From an uncultured Azospirillum sp. (lineage in GTDB: Bacteria > Pseudomonadota > Alphaproteobacteria > Azospirillales > Azospirillaceae): 64,000 bases of DNA. The notes under the pieces were generated by a model. It did no database searches. It was not told the origin of the DNA and saw nothing but the letters and a program-made list of their open reading frames with translations. Shown here in pieces: positions 9,380 through 17,720 of the stretch (its first letter is position 1; each line of letters opens with the position of its first letter). Location: NCBI RefSeq assembly GCF_946480385.1, contig NZ_CAMLJP010000012.1:1-64000 (forward strand), read 5' to 3'. Both the position numbers and the translations under genes were made by a program.

Positions 9380-9604
9380 ATGACCCGGAAACTGTTCTGG
9401 GACGATCCTTACCGCACCCACCTGGACACCCGCATAGCCACGCCCGCCGAAACCGTCCTCTCCAAGCTCAGGCGGCTACCGGTAGCGCAAGCCGGGAGTG
9501 AGCGGCAGAGGGAGGATGTTACCTCCCCAATGACGCCATCAGAGAGATGCCCACGTTGGCCCTCTAATTCAGCGAAAGGCATACGGGCATGTTTCGCCAA
9601 CTGA
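9380..9604 (+). pseudogene. Relic: AlaX-like N-terminus joined to AbiEii-like fragment
   Basis: A 74-codon frame that looks like two gene scraps. Residues 1-20 (MTRKLFWDDPYRTHLDTRIA) resemble the first beta-strand region of alanyl-tRNA editing (AlaX) proteins. The following TPAETVLSKLRRL and SERQREDV resemble the ETVLSKLRWYR / SERQWRDV signature near the C-terminus of AbiEii-type or nucleotidyltransferase-like proteins. Neither domain is complete, and the last 25 codons look random. AlaX proteins are normally over 200 residues. I infer a deletion scar. The resemblance is from memory of these families and was not searched. Confidence 0.4.
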
Positions 9605-11079
9605 CAGCGGCAATCACGATACTTTGCTTGGCATTTTCGGCTCAGGCCCAACAGAGCCGAGTAGACCGACGACCGCCATCTGGTGCTTTAGAGGATTGTC
9701 GGGGCAAAACAGCCGGCGAGCGGGTTATGCACACGACACCCGAGGGCGTGGTCGCCGCCTCCTGTGTAGATACCGCGGAGGGCCTGGTGGCCCGGCCCGA
9801 TGGTGGACCGCCGGCCGGACGAGATGACCGCCGGCGGGATGGCGAGGCCGCCCATGAGGCCGACAAGCAGTCGACCGGCGGTCCTGAAAGGGGCTCAGAG
9901 CGGAACGGATACACATTGGAACAGGCCGTTTCGGATCGCGCCCAGCTAACCACCATCGCCTTCAACGGGCTGGCCTTCATCACCGGCAACTTCGGCGCCT
10001 CATCCTTCATCCCACCGGGCAAGGTGGCCGACTTTTTTGGCTTCCAGTTCATGCGCGACATCGATGTCGCCGACCAGGGCCACAGCCCCCAGTTCCTCGA
10101 CCGGGTGGCTGGTAACGTGCTGTCGATACTGGATATCTCCCAACTGGAGATGCTGCGGCGTGAGGCGCCGCCCGAGGCGGAGCGGATGCGCCAACTCGCC
10201 CTGCGCCGGTTGCCGCTAATCGCCGCTTTCCACGACCAGCTGGAGGGGCGCTTTCCCGCCGGCAGCGTCGGGCTGAACCGGGATTCCGTGCGGCGTTACG
10301 CTAGGGCAATGTTTGCCGAGGACGCGGCCTTAGCCTACCAGCGGGCGGCGGTGTTCGGCCGCCTTGCCGCCTCCCTCAAACCCCAACAGCAGGCCGCCCT
10401 GCGCCGGATGCGTTTCGGCGACTTCAATTCCTGGCCGGCCGTCGACATGGAACACCACAAGCTGGAGCGCGGAACCGAGCATCTGATCAACGTCGCCTAC
10501 ATGACCCTGGCCAGCGAGTTCTTCAGCTGGTACGCCGGATCGTCGGAGGCTGATACCTACTTCTGTCCAGAACGGCATGGCACCTATTTCGGCGGCTTCT
10601 ACCTGAAAGACGCTCCCGCAATGGCCGCCGCCGCAGCCGGTCGGAGGGATTACCGGATCAGCACATCGCTGACGGGCGACAGCGGCGAGACGTTCATGCG
10701 TATTCTCGATCCCTCGCAGCGACGCCTGATGGCCGACATACTCGAACGGCAACGCGGGGCGCTGGCCGAGATCATCGAGGTCCGGCGAGCGATATCGCTG
10801 GAACTCCGGAAGTTCCTAAGCGGAACCGCCGCTAACCGCGAGAGCGTGGTGGCGCTCGGTCGCCGCTACGGGGAGTTGGACGGGGAGTTGGCGTGGCTCT
10901 ACGCCACGACTTTCGCCAAGGTGTCCGGAACATTGACCACCGAGCAGCGTGCCGCCCTGCAACGACTTAGGGGCGGGGATGCCGGTCTGGCCGCCCCTGC
11001 CTACCTCTATTCCGATCCTCTTCGCCAAGCGCCGGCCAGCGGGGAAAAGTCAGCCTTGTTCTTCCCGCCGGTTGGTTAA
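9589..11079 (+). CDS. Exported protein of unknown function with LTxxQ-like motifs
   Basis: 496 residues. An N-terminal signal peptide (MFRQLTAAITILCLAFSAQA, cleavage after residue 20) places it in the periplasm or outside. A short Cys-containing, charged region (25-105) is followed by a helical body starting YTLEQAVSDRAQLTTIAFNG. Four short stretches, ILDISQLEMLRR (180-191), LKPQQQAALRRMR (263-275), ILDPSQRRLMAD (372-383) and LTTEQRAALQRLR (449-461), share the L-x-x-x-Q-x-x-x-L pattern of Spy/CpxP (LTxxQ) proteins, which suggests a repeated helical-hairpin fold. Codon use is less GC-extreme than in neighbouring genes, and it has no operon partner. Function is not known. Confidence 0.75.
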   Translation: MFRQLTAAITILCLAFSAQAQQSRVDRRPPSGALEDCRGKTAGERVMHTTPEGVVAASCVDTAEGLVARPDGGPPAGRDDRRRDGEAAHEADKQSTGGPERGSERNGYTLEQAVSDRAQLTTIAFNGLAFITGNFGASSFIPPGKVADFFGFQFMRDIDVADQGHSPQFLDRVAGNVLSILDISQLEMLRREAPPEAERMRQLALRRLPLIAAFHDQLEGRFPAGSVGLNRDSVRRYARAMFAEDAALAYQRAAVFGRLAASLKPQQQAALRRMRFGDFNSWPAVDMEHHKLERGTEHLINVAYMTLASEFFSWYAGSSEADTYFCPERHGTYFGGFYLKDAPAMAAAAAGRRDYRISTSLTGDSGETFMRILDPSQRRLMADILERQRGALAEIIEVRRAISLELRKFLSGTAANRESVVALGRRYGELDGELAWLYATTFAKVSGTLTTEQRAALQRLRGGDAGLAAPAYLYSDPLRQAPASGEKSALFFPPVG

Positions 11080-11242
11080 TTCATGCCAGCCTTAGACAGT
11101 CGGCGATGGAGAAAAAGCGCTACTGACCATCGGCAACCGGTATCCCTTGTTTGCGTCAATGCATTAGGTCCCTCGTCGGCAACTACGGGATGCACGGATC
11201 TCATGGATCCTTAAACCGCTGGAATCATGTCATCTATTCGGC

Positions 11243-11328
11243 CGTCATTCCGGCGAAGGCGGGAATCCAGCCGTTTCAGCCGCTTCATTGCCGAGCTTCC
11301 TGGATCCCTGCCTTTGCGGGGTATGACG
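11243..11328. repeat. Dispersed inverted repeat of the CGTCATTCCGGCGAAGGCGG type
   Basis: Left arm 11243-11270 (CGTCATTCCGGCGAAGGCGG then GAATCCAG) and right arm 11300-11328 (CTGGATCCCTGCCTTTGCGG then GGTATGACG) are imperfect reverse complements around a 29-bp centre. This sequence type (CGTCATTCC..GGCGGGAATCCAG) is a widespread intergenic palindrome in proteobacterial genomes, thought to be a small non-autonomous mobile or REP-like element. Confidence 0.75.
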
Positions 11329-11390
11329 CAAAGTTCCTTTTATTACAGTGGCTTAATATCGCTCCGAATTATGTGCATCTTGTAGTGGTC

Positions 11391-11419
11391 GGCCGGGGAC
11401 GCTCGCAGCGTGCCCGGCC
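11391..11419. repeat. Strong GC hairpin
   Basis: GGCCGGGGACGCT (11391-11403), loop CGC, then AGCGTGCCCGGCC (11407-11419). The arms pair at 12 of 13 positions. No T-run follows on either strand within 10 bp, so it is more likely a repeat or structural palindrome than a terminator. Confidence 0.5.
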
Positions 11420-11586
11420 TCGGCACGCCCTCCTTCCTGCGCCATCCCGGTTCATTCAATCGCTGGCGGCTTTCCCTCCCTGTGCTAGGATAATTTGCCT
11501 ACAGCGTTGGAAAGGTCATGGCATGTCCCCGATGCGTCGTGCCATTGCAGCCAATCGTCCCGCGCCCGTCCGGCGCGGGGAACGCT

Positions 11587-11735
11587 GGAACATCGCCGGA
11601 AACCTGTTTCATGGTGTTTCATCCGTTCCATCCACCCCAGCCGAAACGGCGGGACGGGCGGACCATGGCGGCCAAATGGAACAGTGGAACATGGCTGGAA
11701 AACCGTTCCATCCTGTTCCATCCGCCGACTTTCAC
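11587..11735. repeat. Two-copy TGGAAC / GTTCCA palindromic repeat
   Basis: Two units about 90 bp apart, each starting TGGAACATsGCyGGAAA and running into TTTCAT/GTTCCATCC blocks (unit 1 about 11587-11634, unit 2 about 11686-11733). Within each unit the leading TGGAAC is the reverse complement of the trailing GTTCCA, so each can fold back. They lie 130-280 bp upstream of the aminopeptidase start. Confidence 0.45.
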
Positions 11736-11868
11736 AGCCCGCCCATGCCTCGCCCATGCCTGCCCGGCGCATCGCGCCCCTTTCCAGCCGGCCACCGGCG
11801 CGCCATCCTTGGGGGATGGGCATCCGTGTCGGATGCGTGACGTGATCTCGTGAGAAGGATCCCCAGTC

Positions 11869-13248
11869 TTGCTCGCCACCCTGCTTGCCGTTGACGGTCC
11901 GGACACCGTCGCCCTCACCCCCGTGACCAAGGCCGGACTGGCCGACTGGCTGGCCGGGCAGTCGCCGGCCGTCGCCTCTTGGGTCAAGGCGGTGGGCTTC
12001 ACCGGCGAGGCCGGATCGACCGTCTTCCTGCCGGGACCGGACGGCGCCGTCGCCCATGTGCTGGCCGGCGTGTCGGCCGTCGACGATCTGTGGGCCTTCG
12101 CCGGCCTGCCCGCCTCGCTGCCGGCCGGCTCCTACCGGATCGACGCGGCGCTGGACGAGCGGGCGGCGACGCGGGCGGCGCTGGGCTGGGCGCTCGGCAG
12201 CTACCGCTTCAGCCGCTACAAGAAGCCGCCGGAGAAGGGCTTCGCCAATCTGGTCTGGCCGGCGGAGGCCGACCATGGCGAGGTGGAGCGGGCGGCGACC
12301 GCCACCTGGATGGTGCGCGATCTGGTCAACACCCCGGCCTGCGACATGGGGCCGGCGGAACTGGCCCAGGCGGCGCAGGATCTGGCCGCCGAGTTCGACG
12401 CCGCGGTCGAGGTGATCGTCGGGCAGGATCTGCTCGACCGCGACTATCCCGCCATCCATGCCGTCGGTCGCGCCAGCCCGCGGGCGCCGCGGCTGATCGA
12501 CCTGCGCTGGGGCAACCCGGAACACCCCAAGGTCACCATCGTCGGCAAGGGCGTCTGCTTCGACACCGGCGGTCTGGACCTGAAGCCGTCCTCCGCCATG
12601 CTCATCATGAAGAAGGACATGGGCGGCGCGGCGCATGCGCTGGCGCTCGGCCGGATGATCATGATGGCCGGGCTGCCGGTGCGGCTGCGCGTGCTGGTGC
12701 CGGCGGTGGAGAATGTCGTGTCGGGCGACAGCTTCAAGCCGCAGGACGTGCTGAAGACCCGCAAGGGCCTGACGGTGGAGGTCGGCAACACCGACGCCGA
12801 AGGGCGCCTGATCCTGTGCGACGCGCTGGCCGAGGCGGATTCGGAAAAGCCGGAGCTGCTGATCGACTTCGCCACCCTGACCGGTGCGGCGCGCGTGGCG
12901 CTCGGCCCCGATCTGCCGGCGCTGATGTGCAACGACGACGCGCTGGCGAATGACCTGACGGAGGCCGGGAGCGCGGTCGACGACCCGATGTGGCGGCTGC
13001 CGCTGTGGGCACCCTACCGCAAGGGGCTGGACAGCAAGGTGGCCGACATCAACAACGTCACCACCAACGGCTTCGCCGGCGCCATCACCGCCGGGCTGTT
13101 CCTGCAGGAATTCGTGTCGAAGGGCACGCCCTGGGCGCATCTGGACACCTATGCCTGGAACGGTTCCGCCCGCCCCGGCCGGCCGGAGGGGGGCGAGGCG
13201 CTGGGCCTGCGCGCCGCCTATGCGGTGATCGCCAAGCGGTTCGGCTGA
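11869..13248 (+). CDS. Leucyl aminopeptidase family protein (peptidase M17)
   Basis: 459 residues. This is a two-metal aminopeptidase that releases N-terminal amino acids from peptides in the cytoplasm. The catalytic C-terminal domain carries VGKGVCFDTGGLDLK (225-239), KKDMGGAA (248-255) and the family signature NTDAEGRL (307-314), which together supply the metal-binding Lys/Asp/Glu and catalytic Arg. The N-terminal domain is shorter and divergent compared with PepA, closer to the PepB-like group. Start is TTG at 11869, 9 nt after a GAGAAGGA ribosome-binding site; no ATG fits the protein N-terminus. Confidence 0.93.
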   Translation: MLATLLAVDGPDTVALTPVTKAGLADWLAGQSPAVASWVKAVGFTGEAGSTVFLPGPDGAVAHVLAGVSAVDDLWAFAGLPASLPAGSYRIDAALDERAATRAALGWALGSYRFSRYKKPPEKGFANLVWPAEADHGEVERAATATWMVRDLVNTPACDMGPAELAQAAQDLAAEFDAAVEVIVGQDLLDRDYPAIHAVGRASPRAPRLIDLRWGNPEHPKVTIVGKGVCFDTGGLDLKPSSAMLIMKKDMGGAAHALALGRMIMMAGLPVRLRVLVPAVENVVSGDSFKPQDVLKTRKGLTVEVGNTDAEGRLILCDALAEADSEKPELLIDFATLTGAARVALGPDLPALMCNDDALANDLTEAGSAVDDPMWRLPLWAPYRKGLDSKVADINNVTTNGFAGAITAGLFLQEFVSKGTPWAHLDTYAWNGSARPGRPEGGEALGLRAAYAVIAKRFG

Positions 13249-13274
13249 CGGTACAGCCGCGGAAGACGGCAGGA

Positions 13275-13307
13275 GGGGCGGGGAATCGGCTGAATTTGTC
13301 CCCGCCC
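13275..13307. terminator. Possible stem-loop terminator after the aminopeptidase gene
   Basis: GGGGCGGGGA (13275-13284) pairs with TCCCCGCCC (13299-13307) around a 14-base loop. There is no T-run, so it may act as a factor-dependent terminator or transcript stabiliser only. Confidence 0.35.
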
Positions 13308-13438
13308 TTCGTCCCCGAAGGGATGGAATGCCACAGAAGATCGTATTAAAACGGAAGATCAGGAAACCTGACGTGTAAGAATGAACCGCTCGCCCCCGAC
13401 GCGAGGTGAGCGGTGGCGGTGGCGGCGGAGGCGGACAG

Positions 13439-14461
13439 ATGGCGTTGAAGGTTCGTGAGGATTACCGGACCCTCACCGGCCCGGAAAAGGCCGCCATCAT
13501 GATGCTGGCGCTGGGCGAGGAGCATTCGTCCAAGCTGTTCTCGCTGATGGACGACGAGGAGATCAAGGAACTGTCCCAGGTGATGGCGAACCTGGGCACG
13601 GTGTCGGCCAACCTGATCGAACGCCTGTTCGTCGAGTTCGCCGAACAGATGTCGGCCACCGGGTCGCTGGTCGGTTCCTTCGATTCGACCGAACGCCTGC
13701 TGATGAAGACCCTGCCGAAGGACAAGGTCGACCAGATCATGGAGGAAATCCGTGGTCCGGCCGGCCGGACGATGTGGGACAAGCTGGCCAACGTCAACGA
13801 GTCGGTGCTGTCCAACTACCTGAAGAACGAGTATCCGCAGACCGTCGCCGTCGTCCTGTCCAAGATCCGCCCCGAACATGCCGGCCGGGTGCTGACCCAG
13901 CTGCCGGAAAGCTTCGCGATGGAAGTCATCATGCGCATGCTGCGCATGGAGGCGGTGCAGAAGGAGGTCCTGGACGACGTGGAGCGTACGCTGCGCACGG
14001 AGTTCATGACCAATCTCGCCCGCACCAGCCGGCGCGACAGCCACGAGATGCTGGCGGAGATCTTCAATGGGCTGGACCGCACCACCGAGCATCGCTTCAT
14101 GGCGGCGCTGGAGGAACGCAACCGCGACAGCGCCGAGCGCATCAAGTCGCTGATGTTCACCTTCGAGGACCTGTCGAAGCTCGATCCCAGCGGCGTCCAG
14201 ACCCTGCTGCGCACGGTGGACAAGCAGAAGCTGGGCACCGCGCTGAAGGGCGCGTCGGAAACGCTGAAAGACCTGTTCTTCTCCAACATGTCCGAGCGTG
14301 CGGCGAAGATCCTGCGCGAGGACATGGCAGCGATGGGGCCGGTGCGCGTCCGCGACGTGGACGAGGCGCAGATGTACATGGTGCAGTTGGCGAAGGATCT
14401 GGCCGCCCGCGGCGAACTGGTCATCTCCGAAGGCGGCGGCGAGAACGAGCTGATCTACTGA
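13439..14461 (+). CDS. fliG: Flagellar motor switch protein FliG
   Basis: 340 residues from ATG 13439. FliG forms the rotor ring that binds the MS-ring and, through its C-terminal charged helix, the MotA stator. The N-terminal [23 protein letters not shown], middle [22 protein letters not shown] and C-terminal [22 protein letters not shown] (each part of the three ARM-like FliG domains) are all clear. A longer frame opens at GTG 13406 and would add [11 protein letters not shown], but that glycine run is simply the purine-rich GGAGG ribosome-binding site (13427-13431) read as codons; the spacing to ATG 13439 is 7 nt. The gene stands alone here, away from any other flagellar gene. Confidence 0.95.
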   Translation: MALKVREDYRTLTGPEKAAIMMLALGEEHSSKLFSLMDDEEIKELSQVMANLGTVSANLIERLFVEFAEQMSATGSLVGSFDSTERLLMKTLPKDKVDQIMEEIRGPAGRTMWDKLANVNESVLSNYLKNEYPQTVAVVLSKIRPEHAGRVLTQLPESFAMEVIMRMLRMEAVQKEVLDDVERTLRTEFMTNLARTSRRDSHEMLAEIFNGLDRTTEHRFMAALEERNRDSAERIKSLMFTFEDLSKLDPSGVQTLLRTVDKQKLGTALKGASETLKDLFFSNMSERAAKILREDMAAMGPVRVRDVDEAQMYMVQLAKDLAARGELVISEGGGENELIY

Positions 14462-14474
14462 TCGGGAGGATGGG

Positions 14475-15320
14475 GTGCCCGGCGGAAAGGACGACTGGGT
14501 GGCGGTGCGGCGCGATGCAGAGACCGGCATCGAGACCATCCGCGCCCATTTCCGCGGCCATGCCTATGACCTGCATGACCATGACGAACTGCTGGTCGGC
14601 GTCACCGAGCAGGGGGTGCAGGCCTTCCGCTGCCGGCGGCGGCTGCACACCAGCGTCCCCGGCCGCGTCATCCTGATCGAACCCGGCGAGGCGCATGACG
14701 GCCACAGTCCGGGGGACGAGGGCTTCACCTATGCCATGCTCTATCTGCCGGTGCCGCTGCTGTCCGCCCGCAGCGAGGCGCTGCGCAGCCTGATGCCGCG
14801 GGGCTCCGGCATGCCGCTGGGATTCCGCGACACGCTGGCCGACGATCCCGGCCTTGCCGCGACGATCCGCACCGCCTTCCTGGCCCTGCACCTGCGAGAG
14901 GGGCGGCTGGCCCGCGACCTGTCGGTGGACCGGCTGGCGGCGCGGCTGGCCGGCCATCTGGAACTGCCGGAGGAGCGCCGGTCACTGCGCCCCGACCGCG
15001 CCGCCGCCCTGGCGCGCGAGCTGCTGCATGCGCGGATGGCCGAAGATGTCGGGCTGGACGAGCTGGCGGCGGCGGCCGGCGTCGACCGCTTCCGGCTGAA
15101 CCGCGCCTTCCGCGCCGCCTTCGGCCTGTCGCCGCACGCCTATCTGATCCGGCTGCGCCTGCGCGCCGCCCGGCGCCGGCTGGCCGACGGCGAGGCGCCG
15201 GCCCTGGTCGCGGCGGAGGTCGGGTTCGCCGACCAGAGCCATCTCGGCCGCTGGTTCCGCCGCGCCTATGGCCTGACGCCGGCCGCCTATCGCGATCTGT
15301 GCACGAACGTTCCAGACTGA
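14475..15320 (+). CDS. AraC-family transcriptional regulator
   Basis: 281 residues with GTG start 14475, preceded by GGGAGGA at 5 nt. The N-terminal half is an AraC-binding cupin (HDHDELLVGVTEQGVQAFRC, with the usual H-x-H and a later GEAHDGHSP), probably the ligand sensor. The C-terminal 100 residues contain the double helix-turn-helix (DELAAAAGVDRFRLNRAFRA and VAAEVGFADQSHLGRWFRRA, ending in YGLTPAAYR). The arrangement matches the AraC subgroup often found next to small-molecule exporters. It may control the DUF2000 gene 44 bp downstream; that is inference. Confidence 0.92.
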   Translation: MPGGKDDWVAVRRDAETGIETIRAHFRGHAYDLHDHDELLVGVTEQGVQAFRCRRRLHTSVPGRVILIEPGEAHDGHSPGDEGFTYAMLYLPVPLLSARSEALRSLMPRGSGMPLGFRDTLADDPGLAATIRTAFLALHLREGRLARDLSVDRLAARLAGHLELPEERRSLRPDRAAALARELLHARMAEDVGLDELAAAAGVDRFRLNRAFRAAFGLSPHAYLIRLRLRAARRRLADGEAPALVAAEVGFADQSHLGRWFRRAYGLTPAAYRDLCTNVPD

Positions 15321-15364
15321 GGCGCGATCATCCGGCATCTGGTTGGGCAAAGGAGACAACCACC

Positions 15365-15820
15365 ATGCCCGATAGCCTGATGCCCGAAACCATGCCCGCC
15401 GACGCTCCCGTCCGCTTCGACACCAAGGTCGCGCTGGTCATCCGCGCCGATTTGGCCGTGTGGCAGAAGCTGAACGTCGCCGCCTTCCTCGCCACCGGGA
15501 TCGCCGCCGCGGCGCCGGAGGCGCTGGGCGAGGAGTATGTCGACGGCGCCGGCCGCCGCTATGGCCGGATGCTGGGCCAGCCGATGATGATCTTCACCGC
15601 CGACGGCGGACAGCTGCGGGCCGTTCGCGATGCCGCGCTGGAGCGGGGATTGACGCTGGTGCCTTATGTCGCCGCAATGTTCGGCACCGGCCACGACGCC
15701 GCCAACCGCGCCGCCTTCCGGGCCGAGGACCCGGACGTCCCCGATCTGGTCGGGCTGGCCCTGCGCGGACCGAAGAAGGCGGTCGACAAGACGGTGAAGG
15801 GGCTTGCCCTGCACGGGTGA
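15365..15820 (+). CDS. DUF2000 family protein
   Basis: 151 residues starting MPDSLMPET, with AAGGAGA 8 nt before ATG 15365. The core (VRFDTKVALVIRADLAVWQK, then LNVAAFLATGIAAAAPE and FGTGHDAANRAAF) matches the DUF2000 family of small alpha/beta proteins, often annotated as related to peptidyl-tRNA hydrolase-like folds. Members sit beside AraC regulators in many proteobacteria, as here. The biochemical role is unknown. It is cytoplasmic, with no signal or membrane segment. Confidence 0.8.
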   Translation: MPDSLMPETMPADAPVRFDTKVALVIRADLAVWQKLNVAAFLATGIAAAAPEALGEEYVDGAGRRYGRMLGQPMMIFTADGGQLRAVRDAALERGLTLVPYVAAMFGTGHDAANRAAFRAEDPDVPDLVGLALRGPKKAVDKTVKGLALHG

Positions 15821-15848
15821 GGGGCAGGGGTAAGGGCCGCCCCGCCCG

Positions 15849-17045
15849 TCACAACTCTTGCGGGACGGTGACAGTCACGGTGGTGCCGGCGCCCGGCTTG
15901 CTGTCGATGGCGAGCCGGCCGCCGAGCGGCCCGGTCACCGTGTTGAACACCACCGCCAGCCCCAACCCCTTGTGGCCGCGGCCGCGGGCGGTGGTGAAGA
16001 AGGCGTCGGTCAGCGTCGGCAGGTTGCTGGCCGGAATGCCGGCGCCGCGGTCGCGGACGGTCAGGCTCCAGGCCGGGACCGCGTCCAGCGTCGCCTGCTG
16101 GATCGTCACCTCGACTTCGCCCGGACCGCCGCCATAACCATGGGCGGCGGCGTTGGCGAACAGGTGGTGCAGCACCCGGTCCAGATGCGCGGCACAGCCG
16201 ATCCAGGGGCAGGCGGGGCCCGGCGCGACCCGGATGTCCAGCGGCAGGTCGGGATGCTGGACGGCGAACAGGGCCGCCGCGTCCTCCGCCATGTGGCGCA
16301 GCTCCAGCGCCTCCAGCGGTTCGGAGTTCTGGCAGGCGGCGATGGCGGAAAACGCCTCCACCAACTCCACCGCGCGGGCGAGGTTGGCGTCAAGCAAGGC
16401 GGCCGGTTCCCGCAGTTCCTCGGACGACAGCGGGCCATTGCCGGGCCGGGCCAGATCCTGCAGGTGGCTGGCGGCGGTGACGCAGACGCCGAGCGGCGTG
16501 TTCAGTTCATGCGCCAGCCCGGTCACCGCCTGGGTGATGGCGCGCTGACGGGCCAGCGCCGACTCGGCGATGCGGGTGCGGCGTTCCAGATCCTCGCGCA
16601 CCACCCGTTCCGACACCTCGCGGATCATCCGGCTGAGTTCGCGCAGCAGCTTCGCCAGCAGGTCGGGCGAGGGGGAGATCAGCGCCAGGAACAGGTCGCG
16701 TTCCAGTTCGAACACCGTCACCTGCGTGGCGGCGATGACGGAGGCGGAGCGGGCGCCGCCGTCGATCAGCGCCATCTCGCCGAAACAGTCGCCGGCGCGG
16801 CGGAAGCCGACCTCCACCTGACCGCCAAAGGGATCGTTGCGCACCACCCGCACCGTGCCGTCGAGCAGGACGTAGAGCGAGCTGGCGACGTCGCCCTCGC
16901 GCATCAGCACCGTGCCGGCCGGGGCGTCGAACACCCGCCCGCGCGAGGCCACGGCGGCGCGCTCCTCCGGCGTGAAGGCCTCGAACAGGACGATGCCGTC
17001 GAGGATCCCGCCGGGCGTGGTGGTGCCGGTGGCTGCGCTGGTCAT
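15849..17045 (-). CDS. Cyclic-nucleotide-binding sensor histidine kinase
   Basis: 398 residues with no membrane segment. Residues 15-125 form a cNMP-binding (Crp-like) domain with CFGEMALIDGGARSASVIAA, which carries the phosphate-binding cassette Glu and Arg. A helical linker follows (about 130-165), then the H-box GLAHELNTPLGV (phospho-acceptor His179) and a HATPase_c domain (FANAAAHGYGGG, DRGAGIPASN and GHKGLGLAVVFN). It is therefore a soluble kinase whose activity is probably tuned by cAMP/cGMP or another small effector. No response regulator is adjacent. A class III nucleotide cyclase is encoded at 33722-35725, but a link is only speculative. Confidence 0.9.
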   Translation of the reverse strand: MTSAATGTTTPGGILDGIVLFEAFTPEERAAVASRGRVFDAPAGTVLMREGDVASSLYVLLDGTVRVVRNDPFGGQVEVGFRRAGDCFGEMALIDGGARSASVIAATQVTVFELERDLFLALISPSPDLLAKLLRELSRMIREVSERVVREDLERRTRIAESALARQRAITQAVTGLAHELNTPLGVCVTAASHLQDLARPGNGPLSSEELREPAALLDANLARAVELVEAFSAIAACQNSEPLEALELRHMAEDAAALFAVQHPDLPLDIRVAPGPACPWIGCAAHLDRVLHHLFANAAAHGYGGGPGEVEVTIQQATLDAVPAWSLTVRDRGAGIPASNLPTLTDAFFTTARGRGHKGLGLAVVFNTVTGPLGGRLAIDSKPGAGTTVTVTVPQEL

Positions 17046-17114
17046 GGCTGACGGATGCTCCGAATGGGCTTAGTCCCGGCAGCATAGACCAAGCGGCCGG
17101 GGCACCGCGAGACG

Positions 17115-17612
17115 TTAACCGATGCTTTCGCGAATCGGGGATCTGCTTTCCCGCGACAGGCGGTCCAGCAGGCCGCGCGATCCGGCCTCGCACAGGTCCA
17201 GCACCTGCTCGAACCCGTCGGGGCCGCCGTAATAGGGGTCGGGCACCTCCTGCCCCTCCAGGCTGGGCGCGTCATCCAGGAACAGGCCCAGGGCGGCGGT
17301 GGCGCCGGCCGGGGCGATGCGGCGCAGCTGGGCGAGATGGCCGTGGTCCATCGCCAGGATATGGTCGAAGCGGGTGAAGTCGGCCGACACCACCTTGCGG
17401 GCACGCAACGCCGACAGGTCGACGCCGCGGGCCAGCGCCGCGCGTTGCGTGCGCGGGTCGGGCGGTTCGCCGACGTGATAGCCGTGGGTGCCGGCGGAGT
17501 CGGCGATCACATGACCGTGGAGACCGGCGCGTTCGGCCAGATGGCGGAACACCCCCTCGGCGGTGGGCGAGCGGCAGATGTTGCCCGTGCAGACGAACAG
17601 GACCTTGACCAC
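17115..17612 (-). CDS. Low-molecular-weight protein-tyrosine phosphatase
   Basis: 165 residues. The N-terminal P-loop VCTGNICRSPTAEG holds nucleophile Cys8 and Arg14, and the general acid Asp125 lies in the DPYYGG motif. This is the classical cytoplasmic LMW-PTP fold, which dephosphorylates phosphotyrosine proteins (or arginine phosphate in some members). No tyrosine kinase or exopolysaccharide gene lies next to it, so its target is open. The start fits other family members (MVKVLFVCTGN). Confidence 0.93.
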   Translation of the reverse strand: MVKVLFVCTGNICRSPTAEGVFRHLAERAGLHGHVIADSAGTHGYHVGEPPDPRTQRAALARGVDLSALRARKVVSADFTRFDHILAMDHGHLAQLRRIAPAGATAALGLFLDDAPSLEGQEVPDPYYGGPDGFEQVLDLCEAGSRGLLDRLSRESRSPIRESIG

Positions 17613-17720
17613 CTGCGGTATCCCCCTTCTTTCTTTTCAGCGGCTTTACTTCCGGGCGCGACGAGCGTACGCCGCAGCAGTTTTCCATGTGACCGGTTTC
17701 CGAACCGCTAAGGGGATCCC

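Larger units (their letters stand above)
11080..11868. other. 789-bp intergenic region with repeats
   Basis: No convincing gene. It contains an inverted repeat at 11243-11328, a strong hairpin at 11391-11419 and two copies of a GGAAC/GTTCC palindromic unit at about 11587-11735, listed separately. A long leftward frame covering 11485-13140 is the antisense shadow of the aminopeptidase gene. The promoter of the downstream aminopeptidase gene should lie in the last 100 bp. Confidence 0.6.

Noticed and set aside
11485..13140. 551-codon leftward frame across the aminopeptidase gene
   Set aside because: Antisense shadow; the opposite strand encodes a complete M17 enzyme.
13406..13438. GTG start giving a polyglycine N-terminus to FliG
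   Set aside because: The glycines are the purine-rich ribosome-binding site read as codons; ATG 13439 has ideal spacing and matches the family.
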